Shown here: positions 1 through 10,244 of the stretch, piece by piece
Layout: each line of letters opens with the position of its first letter
Numbering within the stretch: the stretch's first letter is position 1
Source of the DNA: Adiantum capillus-veneris
Lineage: Eukaryota > Streptophyta > Polypodiopsida > Polypodiales > Pteridaceae
Reading direction: 5' to 3'
Assembly (NCBI GenBank): GCA_014529385.2
Contig: CM043968.1
Span: 26,795,013 to 26,859,012 of the forward strand
DNA: 64,000 nucleotides
Position numbers and translations under genes: made by a program
Notes under the pieces: generated by a model
Told to the model about the DNA's origin: nothing
Database searches by the model: none
Seen by the model: only the letters and a program-made list of their open reading frames with translations

Positions 1-246
1 GTGTGTCTAAAGTAAAGAATTTCAGGTGAAAGCCAACGCCTACCGCCCTACGGGCCGGTTTCACATAGCCTGTAATTTCCTGTTTTTGACCTAATTTCAG
101 TCTGTTTTAGGTCAATTTTGGTTGCCGGGAGCTCTCTAGTGTCCGGGGACGAGTCCTGTGGCAACGAAATTGCAAAATCTCGCGTGAAAGTTGACCTTCT
201 TGGCTGAAATTCAGCGCTTGCAGGTTTGGGGGCAAACCCTAACCTG
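1..246. other. unassigned sequence left of a Copia-type PBS
   Basis: No gene is visible. The tRNA primer site that follows at 247-258 lies in reverse orientation, so this stretch would be the start (leader) of the internal region of a minus-strand LTR retrotransposon whose body continues off the left edge. That is inference; there is no coding similarity here. Confidence 0.35.
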
Positions 247-531
247 GCTCTGATACCAGTTGATGAGCGCGCGGCGGTGTGTGCAAGTGAAAGAGCACGC
301 GAGGAAGTGCAGTGTGTGCAAAGAGGGGAGGCAAAGGCCAGCAGGAGAGGAAGCGCTAGCAGAAGAGAGAGGGCTCACGTTTTTGGGGAAAACTCAATAA
401 GTGAGTTTTGGGTTTTCCCACTTTTATTATAAGTGACCTTTAAAAAATGTGTCCAGGTTCAATATAAACCTGGACAAAGTATAAAAATGTACAAAAAGGG
501 GTTATTTAGGCCTTTAACCCAACATTCATCA
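247..531 (-). repeat. PBS plus 5' LTR of a minus-strand (Copia-type) LTR retrotransposon
   Basis: The bases at 247-258 are the reverse complement of TGGTATCAGAGC, the primer site for initiator tRNA-Met; the flanking bases extend the match to TGGTATCAGAGCCAGG, a form common in plant Copia elements. Two bases on, a segment begins TGATGA at 261 and ends TCATCA at 531, giving TG...CA ends and a 6-bp inverted repeat, as expected for a short LTR of about 271 bp. No second LTR or TSD is in the window, so the LTR limits are provisional. Confidence 0.5.
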
Positions 532-626
532 GGCTCAGTATGGCTTCATACCATGTCGCCAAATCACTGACAACTTGGCTAATCTTCTAATTGGTATGGA
601 ATATGCAAATTACACGCAGCAGGATG

Positions 627-1300
627 TGTCACAAACTGTTGACGTGTCAAGCCACTGAAGAACGGAGCCAACCTGCAGATCCCAGCCAAGGGGCCTAAAC
701 ACTAAGAAGAAGCAACAGCGGAAGTTTTACCGACTTACAGAGCCTCAGCGAGTGGGGCAATTTTAAAAGAAGTTCTTACCAACTTATGGGACCCCGTCCG
801 ATGGGGCCTAGGTGATCCAACGACTAATAAAATAAAGCCGGAGCCAATCACACACAGAAGACTTGCATAGCAAGTGATGACATGGTAGGCACTGTACGGA
901 TTGTTGCAATTCACGCTAACATGCTGACGTGGCAGTTGTATGGACGTCCTGTTTTACGTTGATGATGTGGCAGCTGTACGGATTTCCATTAAACGCGCTG
1001 GTAGCTTTGGGCGTCAGCTTTTGGGACCAGATGCTTTTAGAACTTGAAACTTTTCATGTAAACTGCTTTTAGAGGCCAAGGGCCTTTAAATATGATCCAT
1101 GGGCTCTCACTCTTGCGGGAGATGCAGAGCAGAGCCATGGAAGTTGTACCTTGTTGATGCCATGTAAAGTAATACCAAAAGGGGCGCCAGGGTTTGGGGC
1201 CATTGCTCTCTTTGGGGTGGAACTCCGTCACTCCTCGTCTCGTGTGTCGTGCATCTCTTTTTGTTCAATTGTTATTTGAAGTGCTTAAAGTTATTTAGTC
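627..1300 (+). repeat. Gypsy LTR, 3' end truncated
   Basis: It begins TGTCACAAACT, like the intact LTR at 6707, and carries the family landmarks: TGACGTGGCA at 924-933, GTACGG motifs, an A/T-rich stretch of the TTTTAGAACTT type, and the R-region block around 1170-1200 (accgaaagggGCGCCAG-like). The closest copy in the window is the reverse-oriented solo LTR at 5823-6506; the two share the segment holding GGTTGGCTCCGTTCTT and its complement. The terminal ACTTGGGGTGCCCAAGTTTGTTACA block is missing and LINE sequence takes over near 1305, so the 3' end is broken. Confidence 0.65.
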
Positions 1301-1304
1301 TATT

Positions 1305-4300
1305 CCTTTTCGTTGGGCCGTGGTGCCCGTCGCGTTACAGGATGTGCTGATTATTCAAGTTGACATTGAAAAGGTTTTTGACACTGTGCAGTGGGACTAC
1401 ATTGCTGCTACATTGCGGGCTCTTGGTTTTGGTCCTAAATTAGCCAATATCGTTTATTTCTTGTATGATCATTGCTCACAGTTCGTCTTCGAGGATTCTT
1501 GAAGGTGAACTGACGAATTCTTGGCCTCTTGGTTGTTCAGTTAGGCAGGGCGGCCCCCTTAGTGCATTGTTGTAAGCTAATACCGCACACCCCTTGTTGA
1601 TGCATCTTCATCATTTGACTTCCATTGATCGTCTTCATGGCTTTGCAATTACCATCGGGTCACAAACTTCATTGGGCAGGCTTATGCCGGCGACTCTTTG
1701 TTTATGCCTCGTAATTGCCAAGCTGATGTTGAAGTGATTATGAACGCTTTGGACCTGTATGGGCTTCGACTAGTCCTAGAGTCAATTTTTGCAAATCGAA
1801 ACTTCTGTCGTTAAATCCTTGAGGTTGGCATGATCTGTTGTGACCAGGAGAGATAGCTCATTCGAATGTGATTGTCAAGCATTTGGGTATCCAATTGGAT
1901 GGAATGTCACTCACATTCAAAAAGTGGATTGAGTTATGCAGCGCTTGGAATGTTAAATTGCATTACTAGAAATTATCCACATGGCCATTACATATTCTCT
2001 TGCGAATTGTTCAAAGTATCTTGATGGCTTATGTTAAGTTCTATTTGCCATTGTTGCATTGGCCTCGCCATTGTCTCACTTCTCTCATGTCATCCATTTT
2101 GTCTCATTTGTGGCAATCTCATGCTCACAAAAAAGGCCTGCGTTTGATGTCGATGGAGAAACTTTGCACTCCCAAGCGCTTTGGCAGTCTCAAAATCTTG
2201 GACTTGCACAGGCATGTTCTTGCGAGGAAAGCTATGTTGTTGCTTGCTCTTGTGCAACAAACTCAGCCTTGGGCCCTTATGCTTGCCTGCCTGCGTCGGC
2301 ATTTTGTTACTTCCTCCTTTGGTCATTGGAAACCATCTCTTTGGGAGCTTGTGTTTGGCAAGTTGGAAGGATACATTCCTGGATGTCCAGTTACTTCCAG
2401 TTTGATTTCTGCTTGGAAAGAGGTTACAATCCATTTATCATGGCATGGTTGGCAGAAGAGGGAAGGGAATTTGCTTCGATTGGAGAGTCTTCATTGGAGT
2501 CAGACATTCTCTCTTCGAACATTTCTCTTTACGGTGTCATTTGCTCTCAACTATTTAGATTTTCTCGTCTTTGTTCTAGCAAATCTACTTTTGTTGTTCA
2601 ATCTTGCCATCTTATTTCTTTACTAGTTGAAAAAGGATACTCATTCAAAAGGATCATGAAAAAAGTTCGTTCATTTTTCCATCGTAGTAAGTTTATTTTT
2701 AGTGTTTCTTCCTTTGGAATGTTCAAGATAATCAGTAGTAAAAGCCCACTTATTGTTTGACTTAATAACACCTTATGTTGTTGTTTTGATCTTTAACGCT
2801 TCTAGTATTTTCACTATAGCTTGACAATTGCTAGCCTTTATAATGGCCGAGTATGCCCATCACCTCCGGAGGGTGATAGAAACTCAGCTCGTTTGTTTTG
2901 TAGAGTACGTTCAAAGCATGAATGACCTCTATATAAACCTGCACCTACTCTTGGGCACTGACGACGTGAGTAGTCATAGCTGTTGTCCAAGCTATGCATG
3001 ATAAAGGTGATAATCTTATTCTTCCTGTTTGCACAAGGAGTGAAGTTGAGATCACATATTGTCAAGTTTGGTTCTTCGCTCTTCGTAGGTTTGTAGTAGT
3101 ATTCATTTTTCGATTTCATATTTAGCTTACCTGAGGACTTAAGAATGTGTTCCGTTAGAAGTTGTTGTGTGAAGTTTGATTTCTAGGATTAAGTTTTTAA
3201 GATGTCTTATCCTTTTTTTTTTGGCCTAAAGTTGAGTACTTGTTTTAAGCCAAGTAAATCGCGTCAACTTATTTTACACATGCCTTTTCTAAAAACATTT
3301 TTAAGTTAATAATGCTTTGTTTTATCTAGTTTTGTTTCGTAGCAAACAAAGTGATTTAGTTTGTTTGTTTGTTTGTTTTTGTTTTTCTTTTCTTTTCTTG
3401 TGTCCCTTGCTTTTATAGTTTTAGGAGTGCTTTATTCCCTCTTATAATTCGTGAGTTCAGACTATTCTGAACTTATGAAGGTATATTCGCTCTTACTTTG
3501 GTTGATGGTTCGCCTTGCCATGCTTACTTTCTCTCTTGTCGCGGCCTTAGAGTAGTTGATGATGTGGTTGATGAGGCGGAGCTACACTTTTCAGTTTCCC
3601 CTTGCCGCTCGACGTTTTGGATTGAGTATGCATTACCGTCGGTTCTGGAGAGAGCTTCAGCACATGCTGGTTGACTTTTTGCCAATTCCGCCTTTGGCTG
3701 ATGATGATCGCATGTTTGATTGGTTTTTTTCGAGACACGCCCTTTGAGGCTATGTCTGCTATTAGACAGGTTTATGCTCTATTTCTACCCCGGCCTTGGA
3801 TTGCTAACCACTAATATGCCCTACGGTCAATGCACAAGTCTGATACATGGTGGAAGAAGCCTCTCTCTGCCCTTTGGAAGAGCCACTTGCCTTTGAAGGA
3901 GCGACTGTTTCTTTGGCCATGCTTGCTTGGAGTTCTCCTGGTGGACTCTTTTCTTAGTGCATGTCATATCTGCTCCTCGTTGTGTTCACTGCTCGATTGC
4001 AGAAGAGAGTGTTTGTCACCTGCTTTGGGATTGCTACATTATTAGAGGTTTTCTTCGCCGCATAGCAGCTAGTGTGCAGATCCGTTTCCCCTCTATGGTC
4101 TTCCTCAAAAGGTTTTGGGCTTTTGGTATTCTCCCGCCTTCCTTACAACGATTTTCGGTTTTCTTTGTGTAGGTTAGATTTTGGGCTATTATACCGTGTG
4201 GTGCAACATAACGGCTGCATGTTCCTTCGCTTTGATGCAGATCCCTTTCAGTTTTTCAAGCTTTCCCTTGGGCAATCTTTATGTATTGCCTGGGAAGTTG

Positions 4301-4470
4301 GTGATATCACCTCAGAGATGCATCGAACTTTCTTGTGAATGCTTTTAGCCCTCTTCCACAGATGAGCACTTTTGTGTTCGTACTTTTGTATATGATCCTT
4401 TCTGTGGGTTTTCCTCGCCTTGAGTTTCCCACTTGTAAATTAATCCCAAAGATTTACCCAAAAAAAAACA
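1305..4470 (+). pseudogene. decayed LINE ORF2 (reverse transcriptase to zf-RVT)
   Basis: Fragments of a plant L1-type ORF2 lie in all three plus frames. At 1340-1500 is the RT core with VDIEKVFDTVQWDYI (motif A, normally DFEKAYD.V.W). It is followed at about 1530-1560 by SVRQGGPLSALL, the conserved motif after it. Around 2110-2250 is the post-RT segment with CTPKRFGSLKILDL (normally W..lClPK..GGLGI.dl). At 3830-4040 is the zf-RVT region, LWKSHLPLKERLFLW followed by CVHCSIAEESVCHLLWDC. An A-run after 4460 may be the old tail. The stretch 2760-3540 has no recognisable motif and may hold an insertion. Frameshifts and stops are numerous; this copy cannot encode a protein. Confidence 0.75.
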
Positions 4471-4471
4471 G

Positions 4472-4474
<3 letters not shown>

Positions 4475-4529
<55 letters not shown>
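4475..4529 (+). repeat. (GA)n microsatellite
   Basis: An uninterrupted GA dinucleotide tract of about 55 bp directly after the A-rich end of the LINE remnant. Confidence 0.95.
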
Positions 4530-4530
<1 letters not shown>

Positions 4531-4532
<2 letters not shown>

Positions 4533-5087
4533 TTTGTTAATGTCTTCTAGCGGCCAAAGTCGACAGAACAATGTGTGTCCTCTTGGTATCCAGTAAAACG
4601 ACGAAGTGCTGAAAATAAACGTGCTATAAACTAAAATAGACTGACATTGTGTGTTGTATTACATGTGTATGGGGGAGGAGGGGGATGGAGCTTTAACTCT
4701 AATGTGATAACTCTTTCTGTCACAAGATCAGAAATACCCATGCAGTTTCACCAGATCCCAAAAGATCAGAACATAAGCCATGCAAAAAAACTTCTAGTAA
4801 GACCAGGAGGTATAGTAAAGGATTGCAAACACCCCCTAACCCTTTCTTTGAAGAAAGAAAGCAGCAGAAAAAACTGCTACCAGTTTACATGAACTAAACC
4901 AGGTCACAATCAAAATAGTAACCAGCCCCAAGTTTTATCAAACCCAATCAGCCCCAAGCAAACCAGCAATATAAAATCTGCTGTCATTTCATTCATACCT
5001 TTCTAGGCAAAGAAGGTCGCTACAGTGCATCAAGCAAACCATCAGTCTCCATTTACTAAGTAAAACAAACTAAGGAATTTTCAAGCG
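4531..5087. other. no gene seen
   Basis: This lies just downstream (minus strand) of the zinc-knuckle reading frame. I see no ORF2-like RT, no tRNA and no LTR. It could be the 3' UTR of that frame. Confidence 0.4.
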
Positions 5088-6695
5088 CTAGTCACTAGAC
5101 CTCACATTCTTACCCTTCACAGCATTTCCATTACCAAGAACTGCAGACTGGGAAGGCTTGGCTTTCCCTTTTTCCACATTGGGAGCTACATTAACAATTG
5201 AGCCTCCATTTTGCTTAGCCTCACCGATAGGTTTGCCTGTAGGGAGTGGAGCAGATGACGGAACTGCTGGAGGAGGTGGTTGCAACACAGGTTCAGGGCA
5301 TTCAGGTTGCATGTGCCCAAATTTGCCACATTGGAAACATGAATTTGCAAACTTGCCCCATTTGAGTTTGAATGGGCGCTTGCCCACCCACGGGTCTGCC
5401 TTTTCAACCATAGTGACTTCTGGGGTAGGTTTGTCAGTATCCCATAGAATGCAAAACTTGTTGGTGTTCGCATCCAATTTCGGGGTATAGGTCACCTTCC
5501 CAAGGTGTGAGATAGATCACCTTCCCAAGGTGTGTAGCCAACAATGGTAGAAAGTGTCTCCATGTGCGAGGGAAGTCCACTATTTCCACCCACATCGGGC
5601 ATTTATGGCGGATAAGACTTTGATAATCCTTTGTTAGTGCCCACGGTAGAACATGGGTGATCTGCGTGCTAAAGAAGAGTGAAGACATCTCCAACAACAC
5701 ATTTGTGGCTTTAGTATCCGCCAACAATAGGACTTCATAAAATCCATGAGCACCAAAATAAACGTCACGAACAGCTTGGCATTTGAGAAGAAAATCTACT
5801 TCGGGAAAAACAAGATCACTGTTGTCACAAGACGGGCACCACGCGCCAATAGAAAAGAATAGATTGAACAGACTTTTAGCACTTCAATAACAACTGAACT
5901 GAAAGAGAGAGAGCACACGCGACACGGAGTGGCGGAAATTGGAATTCTACCCCAGAGACTCGAGAGTACTGGCCCCAAACCTTGGCGTCCCTTTTGGTAT
6001 TTCTTTATATTACTTGAACTCAGTACAATGCCGGTACTCGCGCTCTGCACCTTCTCACCGAAGCGTGCTAGAGAATGAGCCTCTGCACAAGCCCCTGGCC
6101 TCAAAAGCAGTTACATGAAAAGCCGTAAACTCAAAAGCATCTGGTCCAAAAGCTTTGCACCTAAAAAGCTGCCACGCGTTTTATGGAAATCCGTACAGAT
6201 TGCCATGTCAGCACAGCGAGTTCACATTGCGGAATTTTGTTATGTTTGCCAAGTCAGCAGTCTTGCGCAGATTGCGAAAATCCGTACTGCTTTGCCACGT
6301 CATCAACTGGTTATGCTATCTTTTGTATGTGTGAGGGTCCAGCTTTATTTGAATGCCTTTAAGTCACTTGGGCCCCATCGGAGGGGGTCCCACAAGTTGG
6401 TAGGACTTCCTCTTTTGCCGCTTCTTCTTAGGGTTTAGGCCCCTCGACTGGGATTTGTAGGTTGGCTCCGTTCTTTAGTGGCTTGACATGTCAGCAAATT
6501 GTGACAACTGCATTCATAGCATACTGCGCAACGGGTCCATGAGTTCCTGCACATGAATATGCACTTCGAGAACAGGGGTGAGGCCATTCCAAGCTCCTCA
6601 AAGTTTTCATACAAACAAGTTTTGATCTCAAAAGTGGCATCCGAGAAACTTCCCATGGCTTTCCAACGCGTAAACACACACAAAGATTCAGACAT
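5088..6695 (-). pseudogene. DUF4283-like / CCHC zinc-knuckle protein (LINE ORF1-like), broken by a solo LTR and a 25-bp duplication
   Basis: The reading frame starts near 6695 (MSESLCVFTRWKAMGSF) and runs to about 6507. It resumes in the same frame at 5822 once the solo LTR 5823-6506 and one TSD copy are set aside (WTRCAVCYECS then DLVFPEVDFLLKC). It then covers a DUF4283-like stretch (CPMWVEIVDFPRTWRHFLPLL) and ends with a single zinc knuckle CFQCGKFGHMQPEC and a Pro/Lys-rich tail ending at 5088. A 25-bp tandem duplication (CACCTTCCCAAGGTGTG at about 5492 and 5517) shifts the frame between the two domains. Proteins of this layout are ORF1 (RNA-binding) products of plant LINEs. However, no ORF2 follows; 4531-5087 looks non-coding. 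It is therefore either a truncated LINE or an ORF1-derived solo gene. The upstream DNA continues at 9405-9687 beyond a later Gypsy insertion. Confidence 0.7.
5823..6506 (-). repeat. solo Gypsy LTR inserted in the zinc-knuckle frame
   Basis: A reverse-oriented LTR running from TGTCACAAGACGGGCACC to AAATTGTGACA. It is flanked by ACTGT (5818-5822) and ACTGC (6507-6511), a 5-bp target duplication with one mismatch. It contains GCCACGTCA and CCGTAC motifs typical of this family's U3. No PBS or PPT adjoins it, so it is a solo LTR left by LTR-LTR recombination. Removing it rejoins the interrupted reading frame, which supports the boundaries. Confidence 0.8.
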
Positions 6696-6706
6696 ATATC
6701 AACAAG

Positions 6707-7329
6707 TGTCACAAACTAGTGACGTGGCATGGCACGGTCCTGGACACAAACACAGTGGGGCAGCAGAGCAACACACACACACACACACCCTCCCCGGCTG
6801 GTAGTAATTCCCGAAAAATCTGTTGTCATGCTGACGTGGCATACCGTACGGCAGATCCCGTGATTTGCGGCGGTGAGTTGCTGACGTGGCATACCGTACG
6901 GAAAAAGCAGAAAAGCATTGCTGACATTCTACGCTGATGCTTTTTTTTTGAAAGCTTTTTGGGATCAGTTGCTTTTTGAAAAATTGCTTTTAAATTGAGA
7001 AGCTTTTAAGTTTAAACCACTTTTGATTTTGGGGCTCTGCTTTTGGCATCCCTTGTAAGAATAAAAGAGCCCTCAGGGCCTCACTCTTCAGGCATCTGGA
7101 CCCAGAGTCTGAGAGAAGAGGACCCTCGGGAGTTCTACTTTGCTCAAAGATTAATATAAAAGAAATACCGAAAGGGGCGCCAGTCTTTGGGGCCAATCTC
7201 TCTGGGCACGGAACTACGCCGAGCTGTGTCGACCAAATTGAACTGTAAATTTAAAGTTGTGAGGTATTTTAAGTGATTTTTTCTCGTGTCGCGACAGAAT
7301 CTAGACTTGGGGTGCCTAAGTTTGTTACA
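6707..7329 (+). repeat. 5' LTR of the non-autonomous Gypsy element
   Basis: A 623-bp LTR with TG...CA ends. U3 holds two exact copies of TGACGTGGCATACCGTACGG (6832-6851 and 6882-6901, 50 bp apart) and a third TGACGTGGCA at 6720. The R/U5 part has the family block with GAAATACCGAAAGGGGCGCCAG near 7163. The 3' end carries the terminal stem-loop ACTTGGG-GTG-CCTAAGT (one G-U pair), one base before the PBS. Confidence 0.92.
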
Positions 7330-7330
7330 G

Positions 7331-7342
7331 TGGTATCAGAGC
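7331..7342 (+). other. primer binding site, initiator tRNA-Met
   Basis: TGGTATCAGAGC, complementary to the 3' end of plant initiator tRNA-Met including CCA, one base after the LTR. Confidence 0.93.
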
Positions 7343-7393
7343 GCGGCCAATTTCTCTTCTACCGGGAAATCCGATCCTTTTCTCGCGGCACTT

Positions 7394-8063
7394 ATGGATT
7401 CCAACAACGAACAATCAACTTCCTCTGCATCTGGGGATGCGGGAAGAGATTACGAAGAAGATTCTTAGGAAGAGTACCGCCTCGGCCTACTCAAGCGGAG
7501 ATTGAAGAGATGGAACGTCGACAAAGTGATTGAAATTTAAGAAACTCTTTATTTGTTCATGGCTCACACAAGAATACGAACGAGTCGTGATTACTGATTG
7601 GAACCATGTTCGGATGGTCAAGACAGAATCATTTGATTCTTACTGTGAAAGATTTTGGGAAATTTTTCTACCTGTTTCATCTTGTAAGAAGATCAGTTTC
7701 ATGGAGCAGATCGAACAATTTAGTTGTGGGCTTCCCAAAGAAATTCGAGACTACTGTCTCGAACAGAAGTCTGAGTCTATACAACAGTTGGTGGGACATG
7801 CGAAGCGCGGATTTGCTATACATTCGGGTAAATTGACTTACCCATCAGATGAATCTTCAACAAGTCATAGCAGAAACAATCGACGAAGAGATAGACGACC
7901 TTCACCGACAGAAGATCAAAGAGATGAATATTTCAAAGTAGGGAAGTGTTTTGAATGTGGAGAACAAGGACATATCGCTACAAATTGTCAAAAGCACACA
8001 AGAATCCAAATGACTGGCACATTGACAGAACTGCAGAACGAGGCGATACTCGTTTCAGAATAG
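7394..8063 (+). pseudogene. deleted gag with a CCHC knuckle
   Basis: The start MDSNNEQSTSSASGDAGRD matches the N-terminus of Gag in the full-length copies (15749, 28445 and 60325 on the minus strand). A stop follows at about 7467. Near 7526, after EEMERRQ, the sequence jumps straight to KFKKLFICSWLTQEYERV, so the Ser-rich N-terminal extension and the first part of the Gag core are deleted. From 7530 the frame is open to 8063, with the retrotransposon Gag core and one zinc knuckle CFECGEQGHIATNC. It stops shortly after the knuckle, before the protease. It may still encode a 177-residue partial Gag. Confidence 0.8.
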
Positions 8064-8782
8064 CTTTTTGAATTAGCATTATTTGGCTTTATGGATTTAT
8101 GAAACAAGACTTTTTGAAAGATGATTTTGAATTTTGAATAAAACTGATGTTTTCTGAAAGAATCTGGAAAAAAAAAGAGTAGGATTAAGAATGAGATCGA
8201 GCAATGACAGCTCCTGAAAGAACCTGATAACGAATCACGAATCACAACTGATTCAATGGAATGAATGACTAGACCACTCTGTTCAGTATGAACTTAATGA
8301 TGGATTAAGATTCTTGGGAAAGATTTCTCGCGGACGACAGTGCTTGAGGTGACAGATTCTCGCACACAACAGTGCTCTAGATGAAAGATTTCTTGCACGA
8401 CAGTGCTTGAGGCAAATGACTACTTGCACACGACAGTGCTTGAGTCGAAAATAATCTCTATAGACATGATTGCAATATGGGATTAGTTAACCCGACATCA
8501 GTGAGGTCCGGAATGGATCCAGATGTGGTTACTAAATACGTTGATGGCAGCCATGGTCTAAGATTTAGAATGAATGTTTCTGTGATTTGTCATGTGATGT
8601 TCTGTGATGTCAAGTGATGTCTTGTGATGTCCTGTGATGTGAGTGTCGATTGGTACATGTGTTAGATGTGTTGTTCCTAGTGCGTCGGTACTAACAGTTA
8701 GTGTCTACTAAGACAGTGTATGGCCTTTGTCTGTTTTGCAGGCGTAATCGAGGGCGATTACAATGCTTTTAAGAGGGGGGTA
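8064..8782 (+). other. non-coding 3' region: repeats, hairpin and polypurine tract
   Basis: No coding signal. From 8321 to 8450 an imperfect unit containing ACAGTGCTTGAG recurs four times. From about 8585 to 8645 a decamer-like TGTGATGTC unit recurs about five times; the same block occurs in reverse near 10380 and 22270 in the full-length copies. At 8744-8761 is a perfect hairpin GTAATCG-AGGG-CGATTAC, and AAGAGGGGGGTA at 8771-8782 is the polypurine tract that primes plus-strand synthesis. Confidence 0.75.
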
Positions 8783-9399
8783 TGTCACAAACTAGTTACG
8801 TAGCATGGCATGGCCTTGGACGCAAACATAGTGGGACAGCAGAGCGACACACACACACCCTCCACGGCTAGCAGTAATTCTCGGAAAATCCGCTGTCATG
8901 CTGACGTGGCATACCGTACGGTAGATCTCGTGATTTGCGGCGTTGAGTTGCTGACGTGGCATACCGTACAAAAAAAGCAAAAAAGCACTGTTGAAATTCT
9001 ACGTTGATGCTTTTTTTTGAAAGCTTTTTGGGATCAGTTGCTTTTAAATTGAGAAGCTTTTAAGTTTCAATTGCTTTTGATTTTGGGGCTTTGCTTTTGG
9101 GGCTCTGCTTTTGGCATCCCTTGTAAGAATAAAAGAGCCCTCAGGGCTTCACTCTTCAAGGCATCTGGACGCAGAGTCTGAGAGCAGAGGACCGTGCAGG
9201 AGTTGTACTTTGCTCAACGATTAATATAAAAGAAATACCGAAAGGGGCGCCAATCTTTGGGGCCAATCTCTTTGGGCATGGAACTACGTCGGGGCGTGTC
9301 GACCAAATTGAACTGTAAATTTAAAGTTGTGAAGTATTTTAAGTGATTCTCTCTCGTGTCGCGACAGAATCTAGACTTGGGGTGCCCAAGTTTGTTACA
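8783..9399 (+). repeat. 3' LTR of the non-autonomous Gypsy element
   Basis: 617 bp, TGTCACAAACTAG to AAGTTTGTTACA. It has the same two TGACGTGGCATACCGTAC(G/A) units (8902-8921 and 8952-8971) and a perfect terminal stem ACTTGGG-GTG-CCCAAGT where the 5' copy has a G-U pair. The few differences from the 5' LTR indicate mutation since insertion. Confidence 0.92.
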
Positions 9400-9404
9400 A
9401 CAAG

Positions 9405-9687
9405 ACCCTACCCAAAGAGCAAACGCCTAGATAAATAAGCGTTGCAAAGAAATGTGTATTTTAAGAAACCCAAACCTCTATACAGAGATCACAAAAATAG
9501 GTAGATGAAGCCACAACGAGCGTACATCAAACTATCATTGCCCCTTCCACAAGTCTGTACAAACTCACACTGTAAGTTGTAGCAGACCACTCTGCGTACT
9601 GATTCTGAGGCGATTTCGATGAAGATTATGATGCACCCACTGGCCGGGGACAAAACCGAGTAGAGCACGCACAAGGCTAGCCACACT
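9405..9687. other. no gene seen; old flank between two insertions
   Basis: This DNA lies between the TSDs of two Gypsy insertions. It joins on the left, across the first insertion, to the 5' flank of the zinc-knuckle frame, and on the right, across the second, to 16385. I see no open frame of note. Confidence 0.5.
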
Positions 9688-9692
9688 GAAAG

Positions 9693-10244
9693 TGTAGAAA
9701 ACTTGGGCACTCAAAGTCAAGATTCTATCGCAACACAACAGAGATTCACTTCAAAACAGTTCACAGTTCACAATTGATTCGACACGGCCCGGCGGAGTTT
9801 CGTGCCTAGAGATATTGGCCCCAGAGACTGACGCCTCTTTCGGTATTTCTCTTTGAATTAAATGTGTGCTCAAAGTACAAGGGAGTGGGAGGGTCTCACT
9901 CTCAGACTCTGCGTCCAGATGCTCTGTAGAGTGGGAGCGCTGTCCACACTCATAAAGGTTTACAAGGGATGCTAAAAGCAGAGCCCCAAAAGCTGCCCAC
10001 TTATAAAAGAGGCTTAAAATAAAGCAACTATCAAAAAGCTCTCTCTCAAGCCTTGTGTAAGAAATTGCGTAGAGCAAAAAGTTGGATTTCCGTACCTTTT
10101 TGCCACTTCAACAATTCTGTACGATTCTGCCTGCGTTTTGCGTCGCGAATTTCGGAGGTGCCACGTCAACTTTGCAGCGCGTTTTATGGGATTCTGTAGC
10201 CAGCAGTGTGTGTATGTGGGCTGCCACGTCATTGGTTTGTGACA
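9693..10244 (-). repeat. 3' LTR of Gypsy element 9693-16379
   Basis: 552 bp; on the plus strand it starts TGTAGAAAACTTGGGCACTC and ends TTTGTGACA. The terminal TGTAACA has mutated to TGTAGAA and the terminal stem is damaged. GCCACGTCA-type motifs lie near its U3 end, next to the polypurine tract. Confidence 0.9.

Larger units (their letters stand above)
6707..9399 (+). mobile_element. non-autonomous Gypsy element with both LTRs, TSD ACAAG
   Basis: Both LTRs are present (6707-7329 and 8783-9399), beginning TGTCACAAACTAG and ending AAGTTTGTTACA. The element is flanked by ACAAG at 6702-6706 and 9400-9404, a perfect 5-bp TSD. The PBS TGGTATCAGAGC is at 7331-7342, and a polypurine tract AAGAGGGGGGTA (8771-8782) abuts the 3' LTR. 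The internal region is only 1.45 kb: a shortened gag with one zinc knuckle, then about 700 bp of non-coding DNA. Protease, RT, RNase H and integrase are absent. It would have depended on proteins from full-length relatives such as the element at 9693-16379. It was inserted into the 5' flank of the zinc-knuckle frame. Confidence 0.92.

Noticed and set aside
627-6506. The LTRs at 627 and 5823 as ends of one element
   Set aside because: They are in inverted orientation, and the right one has its own TSD, so they are separate insertions.
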